DNA from: Diphasiastrum complanatum
Taxonomy: Eukaryota > Streptophyta > Lycopodiopsida > Lycopodiales > Lycopodiaceae
NCBI GenBank assembly: GCA_029204225.1
Contig: CM055095.1
Location: 23,446,026 to 23,510,025, forward strand
Direction of reading: 5' to 3'
DNA: 64,000 nt
Shown: piece by piece, positions 11,351 to 22,790 of the stretch
Layout of the letters: each line of letters begins with the position of its first letter
How positions within the stretch are numbered: the stretch's first letter is position 1
Position numbers and translations under genes: made by a program
Notes under the pieces: generated by a model
Databases searched by the model: none
The model's input: the letters and a program-made list of their open reading frames with translations, nothing else
Told to the model about the DNA's origin: nothing

Positions 11351-11754
11351 TTTCGAGTTTGCGTTTGTTTCTTTCTCATCCTTTCAAGTACACTGCGCGC
11401 TTTTGTTATAGAATCAAGATCTGTTTGATCAGTTGTTCTATAATTTTTGAACTGGAAACAATGAGTTTGGCCAAGTTTAATTGCTTATTAAATTAAACAA
11501 TTTGAACAGTTTAATTGATGATGTAGAGTAGCATTGGATTTGGGCGGGCTCCCAAATTTGAATTGGAAGCACATGGTATACTGAAAAACAAGATCTTGAG
11601 ATTAGACTATAATTTGCACATTTGAATGTGCCTCTAAAGTAGTAATAGGTATTGTAGAATACACACGTAGCTAAACCTAAAGCAGTGTTTGCAAAGAAGA
11701 TTTGAGAACTCCTAGCAATGTGAGGAGTTTCATTTCATTCTTTACATCCTTATT

Positions 11755-11950
11755 TGCCCATAGATAGTCTTTTGTAACAGGCAAACACGATCAATCCCAT
11801 CTTCAAATTCTTGTGACTGAGTCATGTGTATGACTTCCTTCAATACCCCATTGAGAAATGCAGTTCTGACATCTGATTGCCAAACAGTCCATCTATGATG
11901 CTTTGCTATGGCCAGCATCAGGTCTGATGCTCCCCAACCATAACGAACGG
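11755..11950 (-). pseudogene. Ty1/copia reverse transcriptase fragment
   Basis: Minus-strand reading of about 65 codons gives the copia reverse transcriptase palm start: HHRWTVWQSDVRTAFLNG, then KEVIHMTQSQEFEDG, then VCLLQKTIYG. DVRTAFLNG contains the conserved first catalytic aspartate block. Both ends dissolve into non-coding sequence, so it is a truncated relic with no neighbouring pol domain. Confidence 0.82.
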
Positions 11951-11959
11951 TGCACTATT

Positions 11960-12680
11960 TTTCAGGTTGTTTCACCTAGTGTCGATGTTTTCTTAGTTGC
12001 CTCAACATAAACATCCTTTAAAGTAGAAATACGTATTCTTGGTTTTGATAAACCTTAAATTAGACTGAGGCTTTGAGTTTAATCTAGTAAGATGATTGAC
12101 TTTCAATAAGTTATTATATTGTTTCTTGTACATCAAAGCCATATTTCGAATAGACGTCCGCACATGAGACATGAAAGATGACAATCCTGCTTATTTCAAT
12201 AACTCGTATATGGATTTTTAGTTTTGATAAGGGCTATCAGGCCAAGCACGCAAAGTATATTTCTTATTCAAATGCACATGGTATACTGAACAAGTATCAA
12301 GATCTTGAGCTTAGATAAGAACATAATTTGCACATTTGAATATTCTCTCATAGTAGTAATAGGTATCATTGATTACATGTGCAACCAAAAAATGTGTGTG
12401 AGAAGTTGCAATATGAGAACTTTGCTTATTTAATGGTTGCTTCACTGCATGTCGATGTTTTATTATTTGCCTCAACCTACATTGTTATTTTCATGATAGT
12501 TTTTTGTTAAATAGTAGTTGATGTTGATTGCTTAAAATCAAGGTCCATGTTTTGTTGGGCTTGTTATTAGACCAAGCATAATAAGGGGTATGTTCTATAT
12601 GGGTTAGAATCAAACTAAGCTGAGTATGTTTTAGTACATAGTACACATGTTAACGACTTAAATTTATATAGATATAATTT
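11960..12680. other. Non-coding stretch with internal duplication
   Basis: No protein-coding family detected. Two stretches about 670 bp apart (about 11570-11680 and 12270-12390) share text such as ATGGTATACTGAA and GTAGTAATAGGTAT, and both continue into GATGTTTT...TTGCCTCAAC near 11985 and 12455, so this is an old direct duplication. Confidence 0.5.
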
Positions 12681-14640
12681 TTTCCAGTAAATTAAATTGT
12701 GAAGTGAAAGTTTCTCAACTCGAACCTGGTTCAAGTTGAGGCTTTTCAATTTCAAACTGCACCTACATATTTTGAGCTTGTTTGTTTCGAAACCACTTTC
12801 GAATTGAGATATCTACACTTACCCAATTTGATGATAGAGAGTATATCAGAAATAGATTGGCTCAGATTGATTTAAATTCAGTAAAATTTTAGGTGAAGTT
12901 TAGATTTAGTTTGAAGTCCAATTCCAATTCAAGTTCATGATCAAGATATATCATAAAATTAGATTGAAGTTGAGATTTCTCAACTCGAACCTGGTTCGAG
13001 TCTAGGTTGATTGATGAACAAGGTTCGAGTTGAGTTGATAATAGATTCTTGTTTAGTTTAGTCTTGTAAGGTTTACTTTATTGATCTCGAATTAAGGTTG
13101 AGTGGAGATGAGGTGAGATGAGTTGAGTTGAGTTCGAGTTCTTGCCAGCTGAAGTCTTGCCAACTCAAGCTAGACTCGAGTTGTGTGTGAAGAAAGACAG
13201 AAACTGATAGCAATCTACATTTACCTAATTTTACTACAAAGATTATATTAGAAATAGATTGATTCAGGTTGATTCATATTCAGTAAAATTTCATGTGAAG
13301 TTTCTTCTTCAGGGTGAAGTTTAGATTTAGTTTAGAGTCCAATTCCAATTCAAGATCATGATCAAAATATCATGAAATTAGATTGAAGTTGAGATTTCTC
13401 AGCTTCAACCTGGTTCGAGTTCAATCTCACCCCACAATATTTGAGCTATAGATTAAATGGGATAAAAGTCTAGGTTGATTGATGAACAAGGTTTGAGTTT
13501 AGTTGATGATAGATTCTCGTTCAATTTAGTCCTGTAGGATCTACTTTATTGAACTCGAATCAAGGTGGAGTTGAGGTGAGTTGAGTTTGACTCCTTTCCA
13601 AATGAAGTCTTGCCAACTCGAGCCAGCAGGCTCCAGTTGTGTGTGAAGAAAGACAAGAACTCATAACAATCTCAAGTTGAAGACTCTAATCTTGTTCAAG
13701 TGGAGATCAAGTTTTGTTGTGTTCATGACAATTCTAAGTGATCATGCTTCATTGCATAATAGTACACCTATTAATGAGTCGATTGAAGACTCTCAACTCG
13801 AACCAGGTTAATGTTGAGTTTGAGTTCAGTATGCTTCATTGCATAGTTGTTGTGTATGCTTCATCATATAGACATGATTTAATGACTCAAAGCTTGTTGC
13901 ATAGTATGCTTTATTGCATACTACACATGTAAACGAGTTAATTTATAGAGATATGATATTTGCCAATAAATTAAGGTCGAATTGAAGATTTATCAATTCG
14001 AGTTGAGGCTCTTCAATTTCTAAGTGCACTCACATAATTTGAGCTTATTTGAAGAGCCTCATCTCGAACCATGTTCGAGTTGAAATATCTAAACTTAGAC
14101 CTAATATGATTACAAAGCTTATTTTAGAATTCGATTGGTTCATGTTGACTATCATCAAATTATGTTGAAGGTGAGATTTCTCAGCTCGAACTTGGTTCGA
14201 GGTCAGGCTCAACCTACAACAATAATAACTTGAACAATACATTAAATCGATTTAAAGTCTAGGCTAATTTATGACTCCTCAATAAGGTTTGAATTGAGTT
14301 GCGGATACATTCTCAGTTAGTCTAGGCTCAAAAATTTATTGAAGATAGAAATTCTAACTAGGCTCGAGTTGAGGTTGATTGAAGTCTACCCAATAAGTGT
14401 ACATAAGCTTCATGGCATAGTACACTTGTGAATGATTTAGAATATCTAGATAATTCAAGTTAATGAAGTTTGAGTCGTGTTCAATATAATTTTCAGTGAG
14501 TTGTTTCATGGCATAGTACACCTGTCAAGGATTTGATTGAGTGCGGTATGCTTCATTGCATAATTGTTGAGTATTTTTTAACATGATTCTCAACTTGAAC
14601 TTGGTTCGTGTTGATGAGTTTTTTGAGTTTCACAAATAAT
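12680..14640. repeat. Diverged repeats built around a CTCGAACC/GGTTCGAG palindrome
   Basis: A palindromic core close to CTCGAACCTGGTTCGAG recurs at about 12714, 12979, 13398, 13793, 14058, 14182 and 14590, often extended by CTCAA/TTGAG on the outside. It sits in larger direct repeats: a block with AGAAATAGATTG at 12848 recurs 402 bp later at 13250 and again, diverged, near 14110. A second recurring word is ATGCTTCATTGCATA (13743, 13830, 14540). There is no coding content. Confidence 0.8.
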
Positions 14641-15034
14641 TTTTACCAAAACATATAGATAGTGTAGGAACAAAGTAGATAGCAAGGATTTAGAACAACT
14701 ATGCTATAAAATATTTAACTAATGTCTTTTGAGATGGTCTACGATATGATGTTGTGCACATGTGCTATTGTCCTATTTTTGTAAATAGTATACTCGATTT
14801 TGACAATTGCTAGATAATATTTTTTTCCTCTTGATGACTAACATGTGATTTGGTGAGAAATTAGTTTTTGTTGATTGAATTATTTGATGAATAGTTTTTA
14901 TTATTTACAAGTTATTAGTACTATTGTTTTTTTAGGTTATTGTGAGTTGATTGTAATATTGAAATTCATTTTGTAGATAATTTGTATTATTTATACATTC
15001 ATTGAAATATGAATTTGAGTAATATTCATAATAT

Positions 15035-15787
15035 ATGCTTATTTTTTCAAAATGTACAGGAGCAAATACTATTGAAGATATTGCCAATATCATGTTAGAA
15101 ACCGGAGCTGAACAATCTTTGCGTCCAACCACTGTAATAGCTGATCAAAAGTTTGTTGTCACTAAGAAATTTCAGTTGTGTATGGAAATGGAATTATTGT
15201 CTGGTAAAATGGAGTATGAGCTTTGTTTGTTAGTTTGTGATATTGCTAAAGGGAAGATAAGAACAGTGGGTATTATTTTGGACCTAAGTGAGGCAATTGA
15301 TGAGAAAGGAAGTGCATTATTGAAACTTCTTGTGGTATCATCAAAAAACATCATCATGGATAACTACGGGGTAGTATCTTCATACAATATAAACTTGATG
15401 AATCTCATAGAAGATCAATCTAAACCATCACGTGCGACTTTGGGATGGAGTTTAGATTGTGGCATTTCGACATTATCTCATAGCGATATCAGAGATGGAT
15501 TAAAAAATGTTTGTGCTGCAATGAATAAGAAAGATTTGGCTGTTTTAGCTGAAAAAAATAAGAAAACCAAACATGAACTTTTGGAAAACAATAAAAAAGC
15601 TACTATTTTGAGAGGAAAAATGAGTGACCAACCAAAAAAAAAAAATTTCAAAGAAGAGGTGCCTGAAAATATCATAGATGTGTCTGCACCAAGACGTTTG
15701 GCACAGTTGGATTCAACTGAATCTGATTTTCTAAAGAAGTCCATAGCCAAACTGAGAAATACGAGCGTTGTTATCCTCTTGGGATAA
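15035..15787 (+). CDS. Unknown 250-codon reading frame
   Basis: The longest uninterrupted frame in the window. The first nine codons may be spurious: a polypyrimidine stretch and acceptor (AATGTACAG|GAGC) at about 15058-15060 suggest the frame is an internal exon beginning at GANTIEDIANIM. Middle part: alternating beta/helix text with LCLLVCDIAKGKIRTVGIIL and ALLKLLVVSSKN; a 35-residue lysine-rich segment (about residues 165-205) follows, then RLAQLDSTESDFLKKSI. No transposase catalytic motif, zinc finger, signal peptide or membrane helix is visible. I do not recognise the family. It precedes the CACTA-like remnant at 17611 by 1.8 kb and could be an accessory transposon gene or a captured host exon. 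After the stop another frame continues weakly (about 15800-15965), hinting at a frameshift. Confidence 0.5.
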   Translation: MLIFSKCTGANTIEDIANIMLETGAEQSLRPTTVIADQKFVVTKKFQLCMEMELLSGKMEYELCLLVCDIAKGKIRTVGIILDLSEAIDEKGSALLKLLVVSSKNIIMDNYGVVSSYNINLMNLIEDQSKPSRATLGWSLDCGISTLSHSDIRDGLKNVCAAMNKKDLAVLAEKNKKTKHELLENNKKATILRGKMSDQPKKKNFKEEVPENIIDVSAPRRLAQLDSTESDFLKKSIAKLRNTSVVILLG

Positions 15788-15984
15788 AAATGACGACAAA
15801 CATATATGTCGAAAGGTGTGTTTTGCCTCGATAAAATTGCAAACCTTTCAATTTGAAGTGCTGCAGTAATATGGTTGCTTCTTTTTTGCAAACACTTGGA
15901 ATCATACCTTTACCAACTGATCTAATTCCATATGTAGAATGGATTCAAGGTGGTGCGTTTGGGATGTAGAGTTTTTGGATGTAG

Positions 15985-16200
15985 GATTCAAGTTACAGAA
16001 TTCGGCTTTTAGGGTATAGGATGTAGGGTTTTTGGATGTAGGATATAGACTATAGATTATAAGATTGAAAGTATAGGATTTGGAATTTTGGGTATAGAGT
16101 TTCGGATACGAGGTATACGATGTAGTGTTTAGGGTTTAGGATGTAGGATGTAGGATTTAGGATTTAGTGTTTAGAGTTTAGAGTTTAAGAACATGAATGG
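15985..16200. repeat. Degenerate TTTAGGG/GATGTAGG tract
   Basis: About 200 bp made of imperfect heptamers and variants (TTTAGGG, ATGTAGG, TATAGGA, TTTAGAG). It looks like a decayed telomere-type or simple-sequence array. The AG-rich plus strand is non-coding. Confidence 0.7.
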
Positions 16201-16439
16201 GTGAATGAATAGAAATGGTTCAGACCCCTCTCATTTTACCTTCCATTCATGAGACTCTTCTCACTCAAACTCTCGTGGATGTGACTCCCCTTGGTACTCC
16301 CTCTGCTATCTCTCCCCCACGTAACATTCGAATTTGTCGAGCTGAAAATTTGGGAATGAGCCTATTTTGGATGAAGAAGAGATTAATCTTATGGAATCAG
16401 GATTTTGAAATTGGGGGTTAGTCCATATAGAGCCTTGTG

Positions 16440-16790
16440 TAATTCTCGTACAAGATGTTCTTGACCTGCAATTTTGAGTGATAAGGTCCAAAATTGAGCT
16501 ACCTCGAGTGATACATTTATCTCATGTGATAAGAGTCAATTCCATCAATAAGAGGTTGAACTCGAAAAATTTGGAATGTTGTATACTTGAAATTGATTCA
16601 ATTTTAGCAATCAATTAGCCTTGTCGAATGATAATGACCAACATTGCATGCTAGGCATTAAATTCAACTAGCCATGTCGAGTGATGAGGATCAAAATTGA
16701 GCCTTCTCGCACGTAGGTATCAAATTCAAGTTACCTCGAGTGATGGAAATAAAATTTGAGCTATCGCGAGTGTAGCTAGGTGCCAATTTC
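16440..16790. repeat. Degenerate repeats of a TCAAAATTGAGCTACCTCGAG word
   Basis: The word CAAAATTGAGCTACCTCGAG and close variants occur at about 16490, 16600, 16690, 16735 and 16755 at irregular spacing, together with GAGTGAT/GAATGAT. No gene. Confidence 0.5.
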
Positions 16791-17035
16791 ACACGTGTAG
16801 AGGACCCACGAAGCATGTGATTAATCTCTCTAGAGGATGTGTCATTGCACCAAACAAATGCTTGATTAGATCAAGAATGCTAGATTGCAAATATTAAGGA
16901 AAGAGCACAAAATTCATTCACCAAGTGAACTCAAAACTAAAAATACACAAAATTTCATCAAAAGACTTAGATTCACATTGAGATCAATGGCTTGATAATA
17001 CAATAGGTCGAGTTACAAGAGAAATCAATGGATCA

Positions 17036-17160
17036 CAATGATACCTCTTAATGTGATTCAATGAAACCATTCTTGATCAATGGTTTGGTGAGAAGATCGG
17101 CAATACATGAAGATGTTCCAATATGCTCCAATGTGATCTCTCTCTCAATGACTTTTTCCA
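17036..17160 (-). pseudogene. C-terminal end of a copia RNase H
   Basis: The minus strand reads EREITLEHIGTSSCIADLL followed by TKPLIKNGFIESH and a stop. This is the usual end of a Ty1/copia pol (IADxLTKPL motif). No RT upstream and no polypurine tract with LTR downstream could be located, so it is an isolated relic about 40 codons long. Confidence 0.7.
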
Positions 17161-17610
17161 ACTGGTATCATCCATAAGTGACTCTTTATGGACCTAAACA
17201 TCATGCTTTTATCATACATGTGATGCCTTATGCTTGCCTTCTTGTTACATGGAAATTTTACCAAGATTCATATATGATTTTCAATCAATGCATTGTATTC
17301 TAGGATCATAGCATCATGCCATACATGGGGCTTTGTCTTTTTGGGCACCTAATGCTCATGTTTTAGAACTATCCTATTCTTCACAGTTAGGACTCTCAAT
17401 TATAGTTTCATAAGTTAATCAAATTTTGCTCCTTTAGTTCTTCATTTATATATGATTTTTTCCTTTTGCAATATCTTTAAGTTGAGAAATATTGAGTACA
17501 TTCTTACTTTCTTTATTTCTAATTTTTAGTCGAAGAATTGATACACCTCCATGAGATAGCAAAAAGGAAAAGAGGACCATAAGTTATCACAAAAGCAAGA
17601 ATCGACGAAA

Positions 17611-18510
17611 AATGGCACAATTTGATAGATTGTTCAAAGAATCTTCATCGTCAAGTTCAGGCACTCAAGTTACGTGGGATCCAGCGAAGGTACGATGTAT
17701 TTGTAGTTTGCACATATTGAAATGTAAATTCATTGATTTTCATGTACATGAGATTGTAACATAAAATTAATCATTTGTTATCATTTTGTCATTGCAATAG
17801 TATCAAAGAGAGTACGACAAGAAGACATATTGTAAATGCAAACAATGTAAAGTATTAAAAATTTGAGCGAGACAAATAGTAACAAAACATATTTGGGAGT
17901 ATGGAGAACATGTGGAGGAATAGTCTGCAGTTGCAGAGGTATATTAAGTTTTCTTTCTTGTAGCAATCTAGTGGTTTAGTATTGATAATTATTAGACAAA
18001 TTGCATTTTTGATGAAAAAGACATCTAACATTTGTGTAGTTTTTCACTTTTGTAGAGATGTTGTTTGGTGTCACACTGCATAATTGATGATCTTACAAAG
18101 AAAAATAGGGACATTGATTTTGGATCTTCTTTGGCGTTAGATGATGCCCTAGTTGATGACGAAAATATCCATGATGTCACTAGTCACTATACACCTCACG
18201 TTGATTCTATTCACTCCACCACACTACTTCAACATCCTTCCACATCCTCTGCTCCTTCCATTGGTCCTTCCGAATCCTCTACTCCTCTAATTGATCCCTC
18301 CACGTCCACTACTCCTTTGATAAAAGAACAAGACTTGGACGCATTTTGGCACAATTGGGAAATGAAAAGAAAATGTTGCATACTGTACATATGTCCAAAA
18401 ATCTCTATGATTCTTTGTCTAAACCTGAATGGAGTGAAGACTTCTCGTTTGGCTACAACATTGTTTTTATTAAACCTTAACACAAGTGGTACATCTTTAT
18501 TTGGGTAAAG
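17611..18510 (+). pseudogene. CACTA (En/Spm)-like transposase N-terminal fragment, low certainty
   Basis: Exon-like pieces on the plus strand: MAQFDRLFKE...TWDPAK ending at a GTACG donor (about 17690); an acceptor CAATAG at about 17800 leads into YQREYDKKTYCKCKQCKVLK and, past one stop, IVTKHIWEYGEHVEE. The spaced C-C-C followed by V-H-G resembles the N-terminal transposase-associated region of plant CACTA elements. After another possible intron ending TTTTGTAG (about 18055) a serine/threonine/proline-rich frame runs to 18508, with a likely frameshift near 18350 where a neighbouring frame reads SKPEWSEDFSFGYN. No catalytic domain and no CACTA termini are present. The alternative is an unrelated decayed gene. 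Confidence 0.35.
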
Positions 18511-18620
18511 ATGATTAAAATATTTTCTATCTTGTAATGTATTTTGTCTTGCAAGCAAGTTTTGACTGTACATGTACTAAGTGAATTCATTTGGTTTTGT
18601 ACAAATTATTCTGTAAGATA

Positions 18621-19244
18621 TGTGAGAGATTTCAACAAGTTTAGTAGTTATTTTGGTAAATTGTCAATATGAGGCCAAAACTCATTTTAGATATAGAGAT
18701 AAACTTTTTGAAGTTATATTAGTTTAAAATACATTCAATAGAAACTTTTTGAAAGTGTGGAAAAGTTGTTAGTCAAGTTTGAGAGAGATTCAAATGTCTA
18801 GACCCAAAATAGTAGGGTTTAAATTTTGGAGGGAAAGCCAAGTGGCCAAATAGGCTTTGGACCTGTTATAAAGGATGTAACTCATGGAGAGACATATCTT
18901 CTCTCTTCTCTCTCTCATTTCATCATTATACATGGTTCTCTTTGGGTTCTACTACTCATTAGCGCACTCTCTTGATGATATCTTGCAATCTTGTGTCTAG
19001 AATGCTCATATTTTGCTATTTTCGGTTCCACACATGTGAAATATAGTAGTGTACTATAATTGTATGGAAAAAAACCTATAATTTATGTTTTGGTTCATGT
19101 TTGATCAGTATCTCTTAGAGTTTGCATCTCATTTTGTATGTAGATGCTGATTTTCCTGCATTGGCAGGATTGTTGGTTTGCTCCTTTTTGTAACCAAGGA
19201 TCAGGGACATGGATTGGATCTTGAATGATCTGAAATCCTTCACA
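18621..19244 (+). mobile_element. 5' LTR (624 bp) of non-autonomous copia element D
   Basis: Begins TGTGAGAGATTTCAAC and ends CTTCACA immediately before a primer-binding site. Its first about 170 bp recur at 20781 (3' LTR), and the whole unit is a diverged relative of the LTR at 54799-55434. Confidence 0.85.
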
Positions 19245-19258
19245 TGGTATCAGAATAT
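19245..19258 (+). other. Primer-binding site, initiator tRNA-Met type
   Basis: TGGTATCAGAATAT directly follows the LTR end. The first ten bases match the 3' end complement of plant initiator tRNA-Met; the rest has drifted. Confidence 0.75.
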
Positions 19259-19620
19259 TACACATGTGTGGGCTCGGATTTCAATGTTGATCAATGCTTT
19301 TGATTGTGAATGCTTGTTGTTTGTCAAATTGCCAATCTAGAGCAACTTTTTTGTGTCTAGTTTTTTGATAGATTGTTAAGCAAGCATCCAATCACTCTTG
19401 TGTATCTTTTGTAGATCCATTTATGGTCCTAAAGTACAGTACTTTCACAAATTTCACAATTCTATGTGTTGATTTTCTAGTTAGAAGTGCTAAAAGAGAT
19501 TTGAGAGGTTCCATATATTTGTGATTTCTTCTTGAGTTCATTTTTTGACATTCAAGAGAGTGCTTTGTGCATTGGAACAGGTTGAAAGAGAAGATCAGGT
19601 CACTTCAACATGGCTACATT

Positions 19621-20040
19621 ATGTTGGAAGGCAATGATAGGCTTACATCAAGTAATTATTCATTGTGGAAAGTGAGGGGATGGAATCACTTCTTGAGATG
19701 AATGATGTTTTGGATATTGTTGTAGGGTTGGAGGAGAGACCATCAACTCAACAAGATCAAATGAGGTATGAGAAGAGGGCCAAAAGGGCTCTACACATGA
19801 TAAAGATGAATGTTACCAATGAGCTTCTCAAGGAAGTTGGTAAGTTCACATCATCTTTGGAGGCCTGAGAAGCTTTCAAGAAGCTTTATGAATCCAAGTC
19901 TACATCAAGAGTGCTTACTCTTAGTAGGCAAATATTTCAAAGCTTTCAAAAGAAGGAAGAGATCTGGAAAACAAAGCCTGTTCAATGACTTTGATGGTCA
20001 AGAGGAAGATCAAGAGATTGGTCTGAAAGGGCTTCAATAA
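19621..20040 (+). pseudogene. copia gag of element D
   Basis: Starts MLEGNDRLTSSNYSLWKVR, the typical opening of copia gag, shifts frame once near 19665, then reads MESLLEMNDVLDIV, YEKRAKRALHMIKMNV and LLKEVGKFTSSLEA, a stop (19866), EAFKKLYESKSTSRVLTL in the same frame, and QIFQSFQKKEE. This is the capsid-like helical domain; no CCHC zinc knuckle follows. Damage is one frameshift plus one or two stops. Between 20040 and 20770 nothing coding remains, so the element is non-autonomous. Confidence 0.82.
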
Positions 20041-20766
20041 CACAAAAGGAAAAGTGGCAACTTGGAGCTAGTCAAGAGTATCAAAGGAAGGTAATTTGGC
20101 AAAGATCTTATGGATCTATTTTTGTAGGAGTCTTTAAACTCAAGTAAGCTCAAAGGATCAGAAAGGAATTGTTCAAGTTTACTTTACTTGTTCTATCTCA
20201 TGGTTGAGCTATTTCATGTGGATGTGTGCAGATTGTCAAGATATGGACAAACTAGTACATTGTCTTGCAATATCGTATTGTTGGAGTTGTACTAGCATTC
20301 TTGGCTAGTTTTGCTGATGGAAATGAAGCTAATGGAGGTTCATTATGTCACTCATTCATGGCCAAGTCATCAAGTGTTGATGATATTTTGTGGCAAGATG
20401 GAGATGGAGGCTCATTCATGGAGTTTTATGGTGGAGACATATCAACTTAAAAACAAAGTTGGAGGAGACAAGCAAGCAAATGGTCATCACTCACATTTAT
20501 TGTTTGGTTGCTATAATTTTCTAGAGAGTTCAAAGTTTGAAACGTGGAGGAATATTTCATTCACATTCTATTTGGTTCTTCATATTCTAGTTATATCTTG
20601 ATGTGTAAAATTGATGTAAGAAATAGTGAAGCATCCAATTTGGACACTATTCTCTATATCAACTATGAAAGATACTTTAGAACATTATAAAGGAGATCTA
20701 TACTTAGGATGGAGATCATTCTAATGTTGGATCAAAGTAGTATGGTTAAAACTATGCCAAAACTAG

Positions 20767-20955
20767 TTGAAGAGGGAGCGTGGTAGATTTCAACAAGTTT
20801 AGTCATATTTTAGTAAATTGTCAATATGAGGACAAAACTCATTTTAGACTTGGAAATAAACTTTTTAAAGTTATATTAGTTTAAAATACATTCAATAAAC
20901 GCTTTTTGAAAGTGTGGAAAAGTTGGTAGGCGAGTTTGAGAGAGATTCAAATTTG
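20767..20955 (+). mobile_element. Polypurine tract and truncated 3' LTR of element D
   Basis: TTGAAGAGGGAGCG precedes TGGTAGATTTCAACAAG at 20781; the next 175 bp match the start of the LTR at 18621. Similarity stops abruptly at about 20955, where a minus-strand LTR element begins, so the 3' LTR is truncated. The same tract (GTTGAAGAGGGAG) precedes the LTR of element E at 55434. Confidence 0.85.
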
Positions 20956-21556
20956 TCTCCTCCTTGATCTGGACTTCACAAGGATATTGAATTCACCTAA
21001 TCTAAACCAAAAGGAATCAAATGCACATAAATGCCTCTTCAAATAATTCTTACAAGATCAGGTTGAATCATAATGCAATAATCAATCCAAACTATCTCAC
21101 AAATCAAGCAAAAATTGAACACAATCTTGACTTGAATTGCATTCACTTGAGAGCACTTGTCAGAATCTTTGGGCTGACAACAAACTTGATATTCTAAGAT
21201 CTCAATAATTCTAAGAGAAACCTATAACAGTACCAAAGATAAGGATTTACCTTCCTTTTGATTGATTGAAAACAACTCCTTGTGATTGACTCCACAAATC
21301 GAGTAGCATCAATATGAAGAAAGTGCAAAATACTTGCTATTTTGATCAAATTGATAAGAGATGATCACAACTCGGATTTTGAAGCTAAAAATCCTGTAAA
21401 TAAAAAAACCATTAGATCTCTCTTCACTCAAATTGATCAAGGATTGAAGGTACTAATCATAGATTATGTCTAGATAGCAATCAATACTCGAATTGCATCA
21501 AAATCTATGATTTTGGCATGAAATGAAGCTCATTTATTGGAATGGCTCTGATACCA
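20956..21556 (-). mobile_element. Leader and primer-binding site of a minus-strand LTR element
   Basis: Directly below the LTR at 21557 the minus strand carries TGGTATCAGAGCC (21543-21556), an initiator tRNA-Met primer site. The remaining 590 bp down to 20956 have no coding frame and look like an untranslated leader. The rest of the element is missing, cut at the junction with element D. Confidence 0.7.
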
Positions 21557-22174
21557 TGTGAAAAATGCAGCAAAATAAACCCATTTGATCCTAGAAATGA
21601 TGGAGAAAGCACCTACTTATGATCCAAACAAGATCTAGAAGCTAGATTACTAATCAATGCATTGATTCCTAGCTTATCTTGGCTTGAACTCCATGAATTA
21701 GCTCCAAAACTCTTCACACATGTGAATCTACGGCCTGCTGCTGCCTATATACTATACCTTCAACTCCAAACTCATTAAATGGTCATAAAAAATCATATGC
21801 CAATGGCATTTATCAATCAAATCATAGACTCAAACTAGTCAAGAAGGAAAATCTCGATTTTGCTCATCATTAGATGGAAATCCCATCACATCTTTATATA
21901 TGTAGAGCTCGGATCTGAGCATATCAGGACTTGTATGTATTCATCACAACCTAACCCTTACATATAACCTAAAGATCCACTTGATCCACCCTATTTAAGA
22001 TCAATATCTCGAGATCCAAAAACAATGAAAATTTTGCTATTTTAAGCTCCTATTATTTCTATACCCTATCTATGGACTCTTTGGCCACATTCCAAAGGTA
22101 CCACTCCAAAGCTAGGTTAATGATTTGACTTAGAATAAGGTATCCTATGCTTTTGGCACATGTGACATCCCACA
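21557..22174 (-). mobile_element. 5' LTR (about 618 bp) of a minus-strand LTR retrotransposon
   Basis: On the minus strand the unit runs from TGTGGGATGTCACATG to TTTTTCACA and is followed at once by the primer site. The lower boundary (21557) is secure because of that site; the upper boundary (about 22174) rests on the TG start alone. No second LTR is in the window. Confidence 0.65.
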
Positions 22175-22233
22175 TCATGGCCTCAAAGTCATTTAAAAGT
22201 GGAATTTATGCAAACTAGCTTGTAGAAATTTAA

Positions 22234-22790
22234 GTGACTGAGCCATTAGGAATTTTGTGCAAGATTCGGAACAAGATAACAGAAACACATTCTTTTGATT
22301 GGGATCAAAAACTTCCATCAATCTCATGGGCATACCGTACTGCCGAAAATATTACAACAACCAAGCAGACTCCATGTTATTCAATGAGGAATAGATGGAT
22401 GAGAACGATAGCCTCCACAAGCGAATGATAGATTTAACATAGTTGGAGGAGGATCATCGATTAGCCTTAATCGAACCTGAAAGGGTGTGGAATAAAAGAA
22501 AGAAAATTTTTGATCAATCCATCAAAATTAAACCTGGGGACTATGTGCTTCTATATAATAATAGACACATGATGTTTTCAGAAAAACTACACACTAGATG
22601 AATGGGACCTTATAAGGTCATAGAAGCTTTTAATAACGGATCTTTACAGTTAGCTGATCTCGAGGGACATTTGCTTGATACTAGAGTAAATGGGTGGCTT
22701 TTGCGAAGAATGCGACACTATTTATTTTCAATGTTTCATGTGTTCCATGTACCAGTTCCAGTTCTCACGAATTGCAAAAAATGCCGATAC
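22234..22790 (+). pseudogene. Ty3/gypsy integrase C-terminal fragment
   Basis: The plus strand reads, across two frames, the integrase catalytic tail (ITETHSFDWDQKLPSISWAY), a degraded target-specific segment, then WNKRKKIFDQS and IKPGDYVLLYNN, then RWMGPYKVIEAFNNGSLQL and GHLLDTRVNG, the GPY/F-type module near the gypsy integrase C-terminus. One in-frame stop lies near 22598 and one frameshift before it. Reverse transcriptase and RNase H are absent. It relates to the pol at 34.6-37.6 kb only at family level. Confidence 0.8.
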
